A stretch of DNA of 34,678 bases from Bradyrhizobium sp. RP6. Its GTDB lineage: Bacteria; Pseudomonadota; Alphaproteobacteria; Rhizobiales; Xanthobacteraceae. Positions 8,352 to 15,260 of this stretch are shown here, piece by piece. How positions within the stretch are numbered: the first letter of the stretch is position 1; the number at the start of each line of letters is the position of its first letter. A program made the translations under genes and the position numbers. A model generated the notes under the pieces. The model was not told the origin of the DNA. It did not search any database and worked only from the letters and a program-made list of their open reading frames with translations. The stretch spans positions 1 to 34,678 of the forward strand of contig NZ_RQIT01000039.1 of assembly GCF_003837805.1 (NCBI RefSeq), written 5' to 3'.

Positions 8352-8376
8352 GGAACCTGTGCAATCGGACCGCGTT
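8352..8376 (+). promoter_or_regulatory. EcfG (ECF15)-type stress promoter
   Basis: GGAAC at 8352-8356 and CGTT at 8373-8376 are separated by exactly 16 bases. This is the known -35/-10 pattern of the alphaproteobacterial general stress sigma factor EcfG. The predicted start of transcription lies about 15 bases before the ATG of the small FPASDP protein. A second GGAAC at 8344 has no matching -10 box. Confidence 0.7.
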
Positions 8377-8397
8377 GATCAGCCAATGGAGGAGATC

Positions 8398-8613
8398 ATG
8401 GCTGAGACATTCAATCCCGCGCCGCACGACAAGCACGCCGAAGACCTGCGCGAGGCGCTCGCTGCCGACCGCAACGCCAAGCTCGACGCCGGGCTGAAGG
8501 ATACGTTCCCGGCTTCCGATCCCGTGAGTGCCGCGCAACCGACGCCCTCGAAGGCCGATGCGGATGCCGATCATCCTTCGCTCTGGGACAAGGTCAAAGC
8601 CATCTTCAGCTAA
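8398..8613 (+). CDS. Small stress-type protein with FPASDPVS motif
   Basis: A 71-residue, very hydrophilic protein with no signal peptide or membrane segment. Its centre reads DTFPASDPVSAAQPTP; short FPASDPVS-containing proteins are widespread and uncharacterised in rhizobia. The C-terminus (SLWDKVKAIFS) could be a short amphipathic helix. The start is fixed by GGAGGAG five bases upstream. An EcfG promoter pattern lies directly before it, so the gene probably belongs to the general stress response. It diverges from hemE. No molecular function is known to me. Confidence 0.8.
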   Translation: MAETFNPAPHDKHAEDLREALAADRNAKLDAGLKDTFPASDPVSAAQPTPSKADADADHPSLWDKVKAIFS

Positions 8614-8748
8614 CGGAACTCGGCGCCGGATTCCGATCGGCTTGCTAATGCCTTGTTAGCGACGCGCTGATCGCGGCGTCCGTAGGACTACTGGAAAGCG
8701 ACAGATCGCTGCGTATTGGAGTAGCGATTTCAGAGTTCACTAATAGAA

Positions 8749-8785
8749 GCGGCAGAGGTTCCCCGACATCGGAGAACTCTGCCGC
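8749..8785 (+). promoter_or_regulatory. Strong hairpin covering the ribosome site of the diguanylate cyclase gene
   Basis: The two arms pair over about 15 positions: GCGGCAGAG with CTCTGCCGC, then TTC with GAA, and CCG with CGG around the loop, with one bulged G and one mismatch. The right arm ends one base before the ATG at 8786 and contains the only Shine-Dalgarno-like GGAG (8771-8774). In RNA the ribosome site would therefore be fully paired, suggesting translational control. The dyad could instead be a protein operator. Confidence 0.6.
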
Positions 8786-10690
8786 ATGAGCGCTGCTACC
8801 CAACGAGCCGGATGGAGCCGCCTGCCGCTGCGCGCGGCGGCGTTCGTCGTGCTGACCTGTGCGACCATTCTCGGCGTCAGTGGCTGGCGCGAATGGGCCG
8901 CGCGCGACGCGGTGGTCCGGGGCGCCGAGACCGAAATGGCGAACGTCGCCCGTTCGCTGACACAGCATGCCGAGGACAGCCTCGATCTCCTGGATTTCGG
9001 CGTCGTCGGCGTGGTCAGCCGGTTGGAGATGGATGGCACCGGACCGACCACGATAGCCAAGCTCGGGACCCTGCTGGACGTGCGCAAGAAGGCGATCGCG
9101 CGCATCCACAGCTTCGACATCATCGACGATCAGGGCAACTGGCTGACCTCGCCCGGTACGGTCGGCTCGACCCTCAGCGATGATGCGTTCTTCCGACATC
9201 ACCAGCTCTCGCCGAAGCGTGAGGCCTATGTCGGCCGTCCCGTGAAGAGCCTGCTCGATGGCGAATGGGTCGTCCCACTGTCACGCCGTTTCAACAAGCA
9301 GGACGGCAGCTTCGGCGGCGTGGTGCTCGCGACCATCAGCTCCAGATATCTTTCGCATTTCTACGAGCAGTTCGAGATCGGTCGCAACAGCTCCGTGACA
9401 CTGACGCATCGCGACGGCATGATCCTCGCGCACAATCCCGGCAACGAGAAATTCGTCGGACGCAGCGTCGCCGACACGCCTTTCTTCCACGAGCCGAGCC
9501 TGCAGCGGCCGAGCGGCGCCTATCACTTCAAATCGCCGGTGGACGGCGCCGAACGTGTCAGCTTCTTCAATCGCAGCAGCCGCTTTCCGCTTCTCCTGGT
9601 CGCCACGGTCGACAAGGACGAGCTGCTCGCGCCCTGGCGTGCCACGGCAATCTCCCGCATGCTCTACGTGCTCGCGCTGGTGATGCTGATCGCGGTCATC
9701 GGCGGCGTGCTGGTGCGGCAGTTGCAGCGCGGCCAGCGCATGGCCGTCGCGCTGGCGGAGAAGGAGGCGCATTTCCGCCTGCTCGCCGAAGGCTCCAGCG
9801 ACATGGTGACGCGCATCGGGCTCGACGAGCGGCTGCGCTATGTCTCGCCCTCGTCGGTTCGCGTCGTCGGCTGGCGCCCCAATCAGCTGATCGGCACGCC
9901 GGCTCTTGCGGGCATCAATCCGGAGGATCTGCCGGAGGTCCAGGCGATCGTCGACGCCATGAAGCGTGGTGAGAAGGAGGAGGCGCGTCTCATCTACCGC
10001 AACTCGCACCGGCAGAACGGCGAAATCTGGCTCGAATCGACCATGCAGGTGACGCGCAACGACAATGGCCGCATCGACGGCGTGGTCGCGATCTCCCGCG
10101 ACATCTCCGAGCACAAGAAGCTGGAAACCAGGCTCGAAACACTTGCGATCGAGGACAGCCTCACCGGCCTCGCCAATCGTCGCCGCTTCGACGAAGGGCT
10201 GAAGGAGGAATGGGCGCGCGCCTATCGCGACCGCTCCAGCCTTGCTCTGCTGATGATCGATGTGGACCACTTCAAGGCATACAACGATGAGTACGGCCAT
10301 CCCGCGGGCGATGCCTGCCTGCGCCGGATCGCAAAGATCATCGCGGCCGAAACGCAGCGCGCCGGCGATCTGGCGGTACGCTATGGCGGCGAGGAGTTCG
10401 CCGTGCTGCTGCCGAACATCGACGCCGCCGGCTGCGCCCGGGTCGGCGAGCGGATCCGCAGCGCCATTCGCGAGGCCGGTCTCGTTCATGGCAGCAATCT
10501 GGCGGCTGGATGCGTCACCGCCTCGGTCGGCGGTGCGACCTGCCGGCCGGTGCTGGAGCGCACGGCGGGTGTGGCCTCGCTGGTCGAAGCTGCCGACCGG
10601 GCGCTCTACGCCGCCAAGGACGCAGGCCGCGACCGCCTGGTGATGTCCGGCGAGGTCATGAACCTGCTGCCCAAGGCGTCCGGCGAGTAA
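8786..10690 (+). CDS. Cache-PAS-GGDEF diguanylate cyclase
   Basis: This 634-residue inner-membrane sensor makes cyclic di-GMP. A first membrane segment (about 16-34) is followed by a periplasmic double-Cache-like sensor (about 40-280) and a second membrane segment (about 289-310). A PAS domain (about 325-450) and a C-terminal GGDEF domain (about 460-625) complete it. The active-site motif is GGEEF at 534-538. The inhibitory RxxD site is present exactly five residues before it (RAGD), so product feedback is expected. The LTGLANRR and DVDHFKAYND motifs are intact and no EAL domain follows. The ligand of the Cache domain is unknown. Translation may be restrained by the hairpin at 8749-8785. Confidence 0.94.
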   Translation: MSAATQRAGWSRLPLRAAAFVVLTCATILGVSGWREWAARDAVVRGAETEMANVARSLTQHAEDSLDLLDFGVVGVVSRLEMDGTGPTTIAKLGTLLDVRKKAIARIHSFDIIDDQGNWLTSPGTVGSTLSDDAFFRHHQLSPKREAYVGRPVKSLLDGEWVVPLSRRFNKQDGSFGGVVLATISSRYLSHFYEQFEIGRNSSVTLTHRDGMILAHNPGNEKFVGRSVADTPFFHEPSLQRPSGAYHFKSPVDGAERVSFFNRSSRFPLLLVATVDKDELLAPWRATAISRMLYVLALVMLIAVIGGVLVRQLQRGQRMAVALAEKEAHFRLLAEGSSDMVTRIGLDERLRYVSPSSVRVVGWRPNQLIGTPALAGINPEDLPEVQAIVDAMKRGEKEEARLIYRNSHRQNGEIWLESTMQVTRNDNGRIDGVVAISRDISEHKKLETRLETLAIEDSLTGLANRRRFDEGLKEEWARAYRDRSSLALLMIDVDHFKAYNDEYGHPAGDACLRRIAKIIAAETQRAGDLAVRYGGEEFAVLLPNIDAAGCARVGERIRSAIREAGLVHGSNLAAGCVTASVGGATCRPVLERTAGVASLVEAADRALYAAKDAGRDRLVMSGEVMNLLPKASGE

Positions 10691-10696
10691 GACCGA

Positions 10697-10915
10697 TCAA
10701 TAGTGCGGCGGACGTTCGTTGGCGGGCCCCGGCGCATTTGCCTCGGCCTCCTGCAGCCGCTCATTGAGCTGCGCGATCTGCCGCGTCAGCGTGTCGATCT
10801 GCTTCCACTGCGCGGTGATGGTCTGGTTCAACGTCTCGATCGTGTCGTCCTGGTAGGCAATGCGCGTCTCCAGCGTGTCGATGCGCTCGCTCAGCGTCTT
10901 GATCTCATTCGTCAC
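10697..10915 (-). CDS. slyX: SlyX family protein
   Basis: A 72-residue coiled-coil protein with the SlyX pattern: heptads of Ile/Leu with Glu, Gln and Thr through residues 1-58 (ERIDTLETRIAYQDDTIETL), then a Pro-rich tail ending in RPPHY, which is typical of SlyX. Its role is unclear; it was named for its position beside slyD in enterobacteria. It starts with GTG, and that codon overlaps the TGA of trhO by four bases (GTGA), indicating translational coupling. The gene converges with the diguanylate cyclase gene, only six bases separating them. Confidence 0.93.
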   Translation of the reverse strand: MTNEIKTLSERIDTLETRIAYQDDTIETLNQTITAQWKQIDTLTRQIAQLNERLQEAEANAPGPANERPPHY

Positions 10916-11673
10916 GTGCCCGCGTCCTTGTCCCGTTCCCGCAAACCGTGGCCGAGCGCGACGCGTTCGTCAAACACGAAGCATTCGCCGCGCCAGCGGC
11001 TCTCAGCCTCCGGCACCTCCTCGAGATATTTGAGAATGCCGCCTTTGAGGTGATAGACCTCTGCAAAGCCGCGCGCGAGCAGATGCGCGCTCGCCTTCTC
11101 GCAGCGAATGCCGCCGGTGCAGAACATCGCAATCCTGCGGTGTTTGGCCGGATCAAGCTCAATCGCGGCAAAGTCCTTGAACTGGCCAAAGCTCTTGATG
11201 CCGGGGTCGACCGCGCCCTCGAAGGTCCCCATGGCCACTTCGAAGGCGTTGCGGGTGTCGAGCAGCAGCGTGTCGGGCTTCGCAATCAGCGCGTTCCACT
11301 CGGTTGCATCGACATAGGTGCCGACCTGGCGGGTCGGATCGGCAGTCTCGTCACCGAGCGTGACGATCTCCTTCTTCAGCCGCACCTTGAGCCGCCCGAA
11401 CGGCATCGCCTCGGCGGTCGAGAATTTCAACTCGAGCTTGTTGAGCCTGCCGCCGAATATGTCGCCGTGTGCGAGTTCGTGGGCGAAGGCATCGATCGCC
11501 TCCGGCGCACCGGCGACAGTACCGTTGATGCCCTCCTGCGCCAGCAGCACGCTGCCCCTCAGCTTAAGGCCAGCGCAGAAGGCGCGCAGCGGCTCGCGCA
11601 CCTCGCGGTAATTGGGGAGGGCGACGAATTGATAGAAGGCCGCGACCTTGGTCGCCGAATTCGGATCGGACAT
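10912..11673 (-). CDS. trhO: tRNA uridine(34) hydroxylase, rhodanese family (TrhO/YceA)
   Basis: TrhO adds oxygen to wobble uridine 34 of certain tRNAs, an early step toward the cmo5U or mo5U modification. At 253 residues this has the N-terminal ferredoxin-like domain (YQFVALPNYREVREPL, LLAQEGINGTVAG) and the rhodanese domain with the conserved CTGGIRCEKA motif (C185 and C191), followed by YHLKGGILKYLEE. The C-terminal region WRGECFVFDERVALGHGL is also typical. The start is ATG at 11673. It is cotranscribed with slyX, which it overlaps by four bases. Confidence 0.95.
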   Translation of the reverse strand: MSDPNSATKVAAFYQFVALPNYREVREPLRAFCAGLKLRGSVLLAQEGINGTVAGAPEAIDAFAHELAHGDIFGGRLNKLELKFSTAEAMPFGRLKVRLKKEIVTLGDETADPTRQVGTYVDATEWNALIAKPDTLLLDTRNAFEVAMGTFEGAVDPGIKSFGQFKDFAAIELDPAKHRRIAMFCTGGIRCEKASAHLLARGFAEVYHLKGGILKYLEEVPEAESRWRGECFVFDERVALGHGLRERDKDAGT

Positions 11674-11869
11674 GGCGGCTCGTTTAGCAGGCGGCAGCCA
11701 TCCGGAAAACCCGCAAGGCCGCTAGCGTCGAAAACTCCATACGTCCAGCGGATGGCAGCCATTTTCCTGGTATGCCAGCATTGCCCCGCTGGGCCGGAAT
11801 GTGCCATGTAGAGGCGGTTTTCGAGATGGCGCGCCACCCGCGCCCACGACCAAGAGAGCAAGAAATTCG

Positions 11870-13456
11870 ATGAGAAACTTCCATTTCCCGGGCAGGTCCA
11901 CGGTCCACGCCACCAACGCGATGGTCGCGACCTCGCATCCGCAAGCCTCGCTCGCGGCGATCGAGGTGCTGCGCGATGGCGGCACGGCGGTGGATGCGGC
12001 CGTTGCCGCCTCTGCCCTGCTCGGCGTGATCGAGCCGCAATCGACCGGCATCGGCGGGGACTGTTTTGCGCTGATCCAGCCGCGCGGCGAGGGCAAGATC
12101 AACGCCTATAACGGCTCCGGCCGTGCGCCCAAGGCGGCGAACGCCGACTGGTATCTCGAGCGCAAGATCAACTCGGTGCCGCTGACCTCGGCGCACGCGG
12201 TCTCGATCCCAGGCGTGATCGATGCCTTCGCGACGGTTCTGCGCGACCACGGCAAGTTCGGCTTCGACCGGCTGCTTCAGCCCGCGATCAAGGCGGCCGA
12301 GGAAGGCTACGTCGTCGCGCCGCGCATCGCCTTCGACTGGAAGAACCAGTTCGAGAAGCTGAAGAATGGTACCAACACCGTGCGCTACCTGCTGCCGGGC
12401 GGCAAGCCGCCGGTGGCTGGCGACGTCATTCGTCAGGCCGAGCTCGGCAAGACCCTGCGGGCGATCGCCAAGGACGGCCGCGACGCCTTCTACAAGGGGC
12501 CGGTCGCGGAAGACATGGTCGAGACCCTCAGGGGAATCGGCGGCCTGCACACGCTTGACGATTTCGCCGCGCATACCACAGAGGTGACGACGCCGATCGG
12601 CACCATGTACAAGGGTTACGACGTCTGGCAGTGCCCGCCGAACGGACCGGGCCTCACCATGCTGCTGATGCTCAATATCCTGTCGCGGTTCGATCTGACA
12701 AAATACGCGCCGCTCAGCATCGAGCGCTTCCATCTCGAAGCCGAGGCCGCGCGCATCGCCTACATGCACCGCGAGGTGCATGTCGCCGATCCCGACCATA
12801 TGCAAACCGAAGTCGCCAAGATCCTCGCCAAGGAGTTCTGCGACGAGCACATCGCCAAGATCCGCATGGACGGCATGCTCGACCTGCCGAATGTCGCCCC
12901 GCCGATGAACCCCTCGACCATCTACATCACGGTGGTGGACAAGGACCGCAACGTCTGCTCGTTCATCAACTCGATCGCGCACTCCTTTGGATCCGCCATC
13001 GTGTCGAACAAGACCGGCGTCTTGTTCCAGAATCGCGCCGGCGGCTTCCGCATCCAGCCGGGTCACCCCAACTGCATCGAAGGCGGCAAGCGTCCGTTGC
13101 ATACGATCATGCCGAGCCTGCTGACCAAGGGTGGACGCTCCGTGATGCCGTTCGCGGTGATGGGCGGCCAGTATCAGCCGACCGGCCAGACCCATGTCTT
13201 GACCAACATCCTCGACTACGGCTGCGACGTGCAGGAGGCAATCGACATGCCGCGCGGTCTGCATTACGAGGGACAATACCAACTCGAGGACAGCGTGCCG
13301 GCTGCGATCGTCGAAGGCTTGAAGAAGCTTGGCCACAAGACCACCAGCGTGGTCGGCCCGCTCGGTGGCGCCCAGGCAGTCTGGATCGACTGGGACAAGG
13401 GCACGCTCACCGGCGGCTCCGATCCACGCAAGGATGGCTGCGCCCTCGGCTATTGA
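11870..13456 (+). CDS. Gamma-glutamyltransferase-family (Ntn hydrolase) protein
   Basis: The family is made as one chain that cuts itself before a Thr, which then becomes the nucleophile. Here that residue is T350 in NPSTIYITVVDKD, so the mature parts would be about 349 and 179 residues. Other family motifs are present: HPQASLAAIEVLRDGGTAVDAA, STGIGGDCFALI, the PNGPGLTMLLMLNIL region and KRPLHTIMPS. The usual TTHxSVVD is changed to TIYITVVD. No signal peptide is seen although classical GGT enzymes are periplasmic, so this member may be cytoplasmic and act on another gamma-glutamyl or amide substrate. The ATG at 11870 was chosen because homology begins there; the ribosome site is weak. Confidence 0.9.
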   Translation: MRNFHFPGRSTVHATNAMVATSHPQASLAAIEVLRDGGTAVDAAVAASALLGVIEPQSTGIGGDCFALIQPRGEGKINAYNGSGRAPKAANADWYLERKINSVPLTSAHAVSIPGVIDAFATVLRDHGKFGFDRLLQPAIKAAEEGYVVAPRIAFDWKNQFEKLKNGTNTVRYLLPGGKPPVAGDVIRQAELGKTLRAIAKDGRDAFYKGPVAEDMVETLRGIGGLHTLDDFAAHTTEVTTPIGTMYKGYDVWQCPPNGPGLTMLLMLNILSRFDLTKYAPLSIERFHLEAEAARIAYMHREVHVADPDHMQTEVAKILAKEFCDEHIAKIRMDGMLDLPNVAPPMNPSTIYITVVDKDRNVCSFINSIAHSFGSAIVSNKTGVLFQNRAGGFRIQPGHPNCIEGGKRPLHTIMPSLLTKGGRSVMPFAVMGGQYQPTGQTHVLTNILDYGCDVQEAIDMPRGLHYEGQYQLEDSVPAAIVEGLKKLGHKTTSVVGPLGGAQAVWIDWDKGTLTGGSDPRKDGCALGY

Positions 13457-13496
13457 GTTGGCGCGGGTTCCGCGCGCAAGATCAGGAAAAGTTGAC

Positions 13497-13531
13497 GAAG
13501 GGCGGCGCGGCATTTGCTGCGCCGCCCCTTC
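13497..13531 (+). terminator. Hairpin terminator after the gamma-glutamyltransferase-like gene
   Basis: A GC-rich stem of about 15 pairs (arms 13497-13511 and 13516-13531, one bulged C, one G-T wobble) closes a four-base ATTT loop. It lies 40 bases after the stop codon. The following sequence (TCATTC) is only weakly T-rich, so termination may be partial. It separates this gene from the aldehyde oxidoreductase operon. Confidence 0.6.
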
Positions 13532-13537
13532 TCATTC

Positions 13538-13562
13538 GGAACTGCACTCATTGCTCCAAGTT
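13538..13562 (+). promoter_or_regulatory. EcfG-like promoter before the aldehyde oxidoreductase operon
   Basis: GGAAC at 13538-13542 is followed after 16 bases by AGTT, so one of nine positions differs from GGAAC-N16-CGTT. It lies just after a terminator hairpin and about 60 bases before the first gene of the operon, a sensible promoter position. Confidence 0.4.
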
Positions 13563-13622
13563 AAGGGGCGATGAGCAGTGCAGGCGTGCGCTGCTCTTGC
13601 AGATAGCGGCGGAGGCCGGCCC

Positions 13623-14237
13623 ATGTCCGACAAATCCAGTTCCAGAACATCGACATTCGATCGCCGGGCCTTCATGGCCGGTGCCGCCGGAAGTGCGCTG
13701 GTTCCGATGACGGCGCGTGCGGTTGCGCAAGATGCGAATGAGCCTGTCGCGCAGGATCCGTCGCTTCCGGTTGAGGTCACGCTGCGCGTGAACGGCAAGG
13801 ACAAGCGTCTGCGCATCGACGCGCGCACCACAGTGCTCGATGCGCTGCGTGAACATCTCAAACTCACAGGCAGCAAGAAGGGCTGCGACCACGGTCAGTG
13901 CGGCGCCTGCACGGTGCTGATCGATGACCGGCGCGTGGTGTCGTGCCTGACGCTGGCGCTCGCAGCCGAAGGGCAGGAGATCACGACGATCGAAGGCCTC
14001 GCCACCGACGACCGCCTGCATCCAATGCAGCAGGCGTTCATCGACAACGACGCGTTCCAGTGCGGCTACTGCACGCCTGGCCAGATCATGTCTGCCGTGG
14101 CCTGCGTGAAGGAGGGACACGCGGGAAACGAGGCTGACATCCGCGAATATATGAGCGGCAACATCTGCCGCTGCGCCGCCTATCCCAACATCGTCGCTGC
14201 CGTGAAGCAGGCCGCGCCCGAGATCATGAAAGGCTAG
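13623..14237 (+). CDS. paoA: Aldehyde oxidoreductase 2Fe-2S subunit, Tat-exported (PaoA type)
   Basis: Small iron-sulfur subunit of a periplasmic molybdenum aldehyde oxidoreductase. The 204-residue protein begins with a twin-arginine signal: DRRAFMAG (R14, R15), a hydrophobic stretch and an AVAQ cleavage region. The mature part has a plant-type ferredoxin domain (GCDHGQCGACTVLID plus VSC) and the second helical 2Fe-2S domain (CGYCTPGQ, then CRC), giving two 2Fe-2S clusters. The start at 13623 follows GGAGG and gives the Tat signal its normal length. The FAD subunit gene begins four bases after the stop, so the three genes form an operon. The symbol is by analogy to E. coli paoA (yagT). Confidence 0.92.
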   Translation: MSDKSSSRTSTFDRRAFMAGAAGSALVPMTARAVAQDANEPVAQDPSLPVEVTLRVNGKDKRLRIDARTTVLDALREHLKLTGSKKGCDHGQCGACTVLIDDRRVVSCLTLALAAEGQEITTIEGLATDDRLHPMQQAFIDNDAFQCGYCTPGQIMSAVACVKEGHAGNEADIREYMSGNICRCAAYPNIVAAVKQAAPEIMKG

Positions 14238-14241
14238 GCGC

Positions 14242-15258
14242 ATGCGATCGTTTTCGTATCGGAGAGCATCAGACCCCGACATGGCCGTGCGCGCGCTCAG
14301 CGCCGCCGCAGCTGCCAACAATCCGCTGACGAAGGCGACCGCGCAGCCGCTCGCCGGCGGCACCACGCTGATCGATTTGATGAAGCTCGACGTGATGCGG
14401 CCCGCTGCGGTCGTCGATATCAACCCGCTGGCTCACGCCTGGTCGGCGATCGAGCCGGACGGCGAAGCCCTGCGGCTCGGCGCGCTCGCAAAGATGTCCG
14501 ACGTGGCCGCGCATGCCGAGATCCGGCGCAGCTATCCGGTGATCGCGGATTCGCTGAGGCTCGCCGCCAGCGCCCAGCTGCGCAACATGGCGACGCTGGG
14601 TGGCAATGTGATGCAGCGGACGCGTTGCAGTTACTTCCGCGATGTCTCCTATGAGAATTGCAACAAGCGCAATCCCGGTTCCGGCTGTGCCGCAATGGAC
14701 GGCGTCAATCGGATGCATGCGGTGCTCGGTACCTCCGACCAGTGCATCGCGACCTATCCCGGCGATTTCGCGCAGGCGCTGATCGCGCTTGATGCCGTGG
14801 TCGAGATCACGGGCAAGGCCGGCACGCGCAGCATGCCGTTCGCGCAGCTGCACAAGGCACCGGGCAGCACGCCCGAGATCGAGACCACGCTTCAGCCCGG
14901 GGAGCTGATCTCCGCCTTCTCGATCCAGGGCCGGTGGCCCCGCTCGGTGTATCTCAAGGCGCGCGACCGGCAATCCTACGAATTCGCTCTGTCCTCGGCT
15001 GCGGTCGCCCTCGACGTGCAGGATGGCACGATCAGGGACGCGCGCGTCGCGCTCGGCGGTGTCGCCACCGTGCCGTGGCGGGCGCGCGAGGCGGAGGCGC
15101 TCTTGAAGGGAGAGAAGTTCGACGAAGCGCTGGCACAGCGTGTGGCCCATGCCGCCTTTGCGGACGCCCGTGGCCGTCGGCACAACAGCTTCAAGATCGG
15201 GCTCGGCAGGCGTGTGGTGGCACGCGCGCTTCAGCAGGCCGTAACGATGGAGATCTGA
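14242..15258 (+). CDS. paoB: Aldehyde oxidoreductase FAD-binding subunit (PaoB type)
   Basis: A 338-residue FAD subunit that passes electrons in the molybdenum hydroxylase complex. The N-terminal FAD motifs are present (PLAGGTTLIDLMKLDVMRP, LRNMATLGGNVMQRTRC). A Cys-rich insert (RTRCSYF, NCNKRNPGSGCAA, QCIATYPGD) matches the extra 4Fe-4S cluster loop known in E. coli PaoB and absent from ordinary xanthine dehydrogenases. The C-terminal CO dehydrogenase flavoprotein domain runs from about 225. There is no signal of its own, so the folded complex is presumably carried out by the Tat signal of the small subunit. The gene is spaced two bases from the next. Confidence 0.92.
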   Translation: MRSFSYRRASDPDMAVRALSAAAAANNPLTKATAQPLAGGTTLIDLMKLDVMRPAAVVDINPLAHAWSAIEPDGEALRLGALAKMSDVAAHAEIRRSYPVIADSLRLAASAQLRNMATLGGNVMQRTRCSYFRDVSYENCNKRNPGSGCAAMDGVNRMHAVLGTSDQCIATYPGDFAQALIALDAVVEITGKAGTRSMPFAQLHKAPGSTPEIETTLQPGELISAFSIQGRWPRSVYLKARDRQSYEFALSSAAVALDVQDGTIRDARVALGGVATVPWRAREAEALLKGEKFDEALAQRVAHAAFADARGRRHNSFKIGLGRRVVARALQQAVTMEI

Positions 15259-15260
15259 CC

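Noticed and set aside
8643..8659. GCTAA/TTAGC hairpin after the FPASDP protein as a terminator
   Set aside because: Short AT-rich stem with a seven-base loop and no T-run.
11684..13513. 609-codon frame antisense to the gamma-glutamyltransferase-like gene
   Set aside because: Shadow of a well-supported gene; no recognisable domain.
14934..15260. Longer N-terminus for the PaoC-type subunit
   Set aside because: That extension overlaps the FAD subunit in another frame. The ATG at 15261 follows its stop directly and starts at the usual family position.
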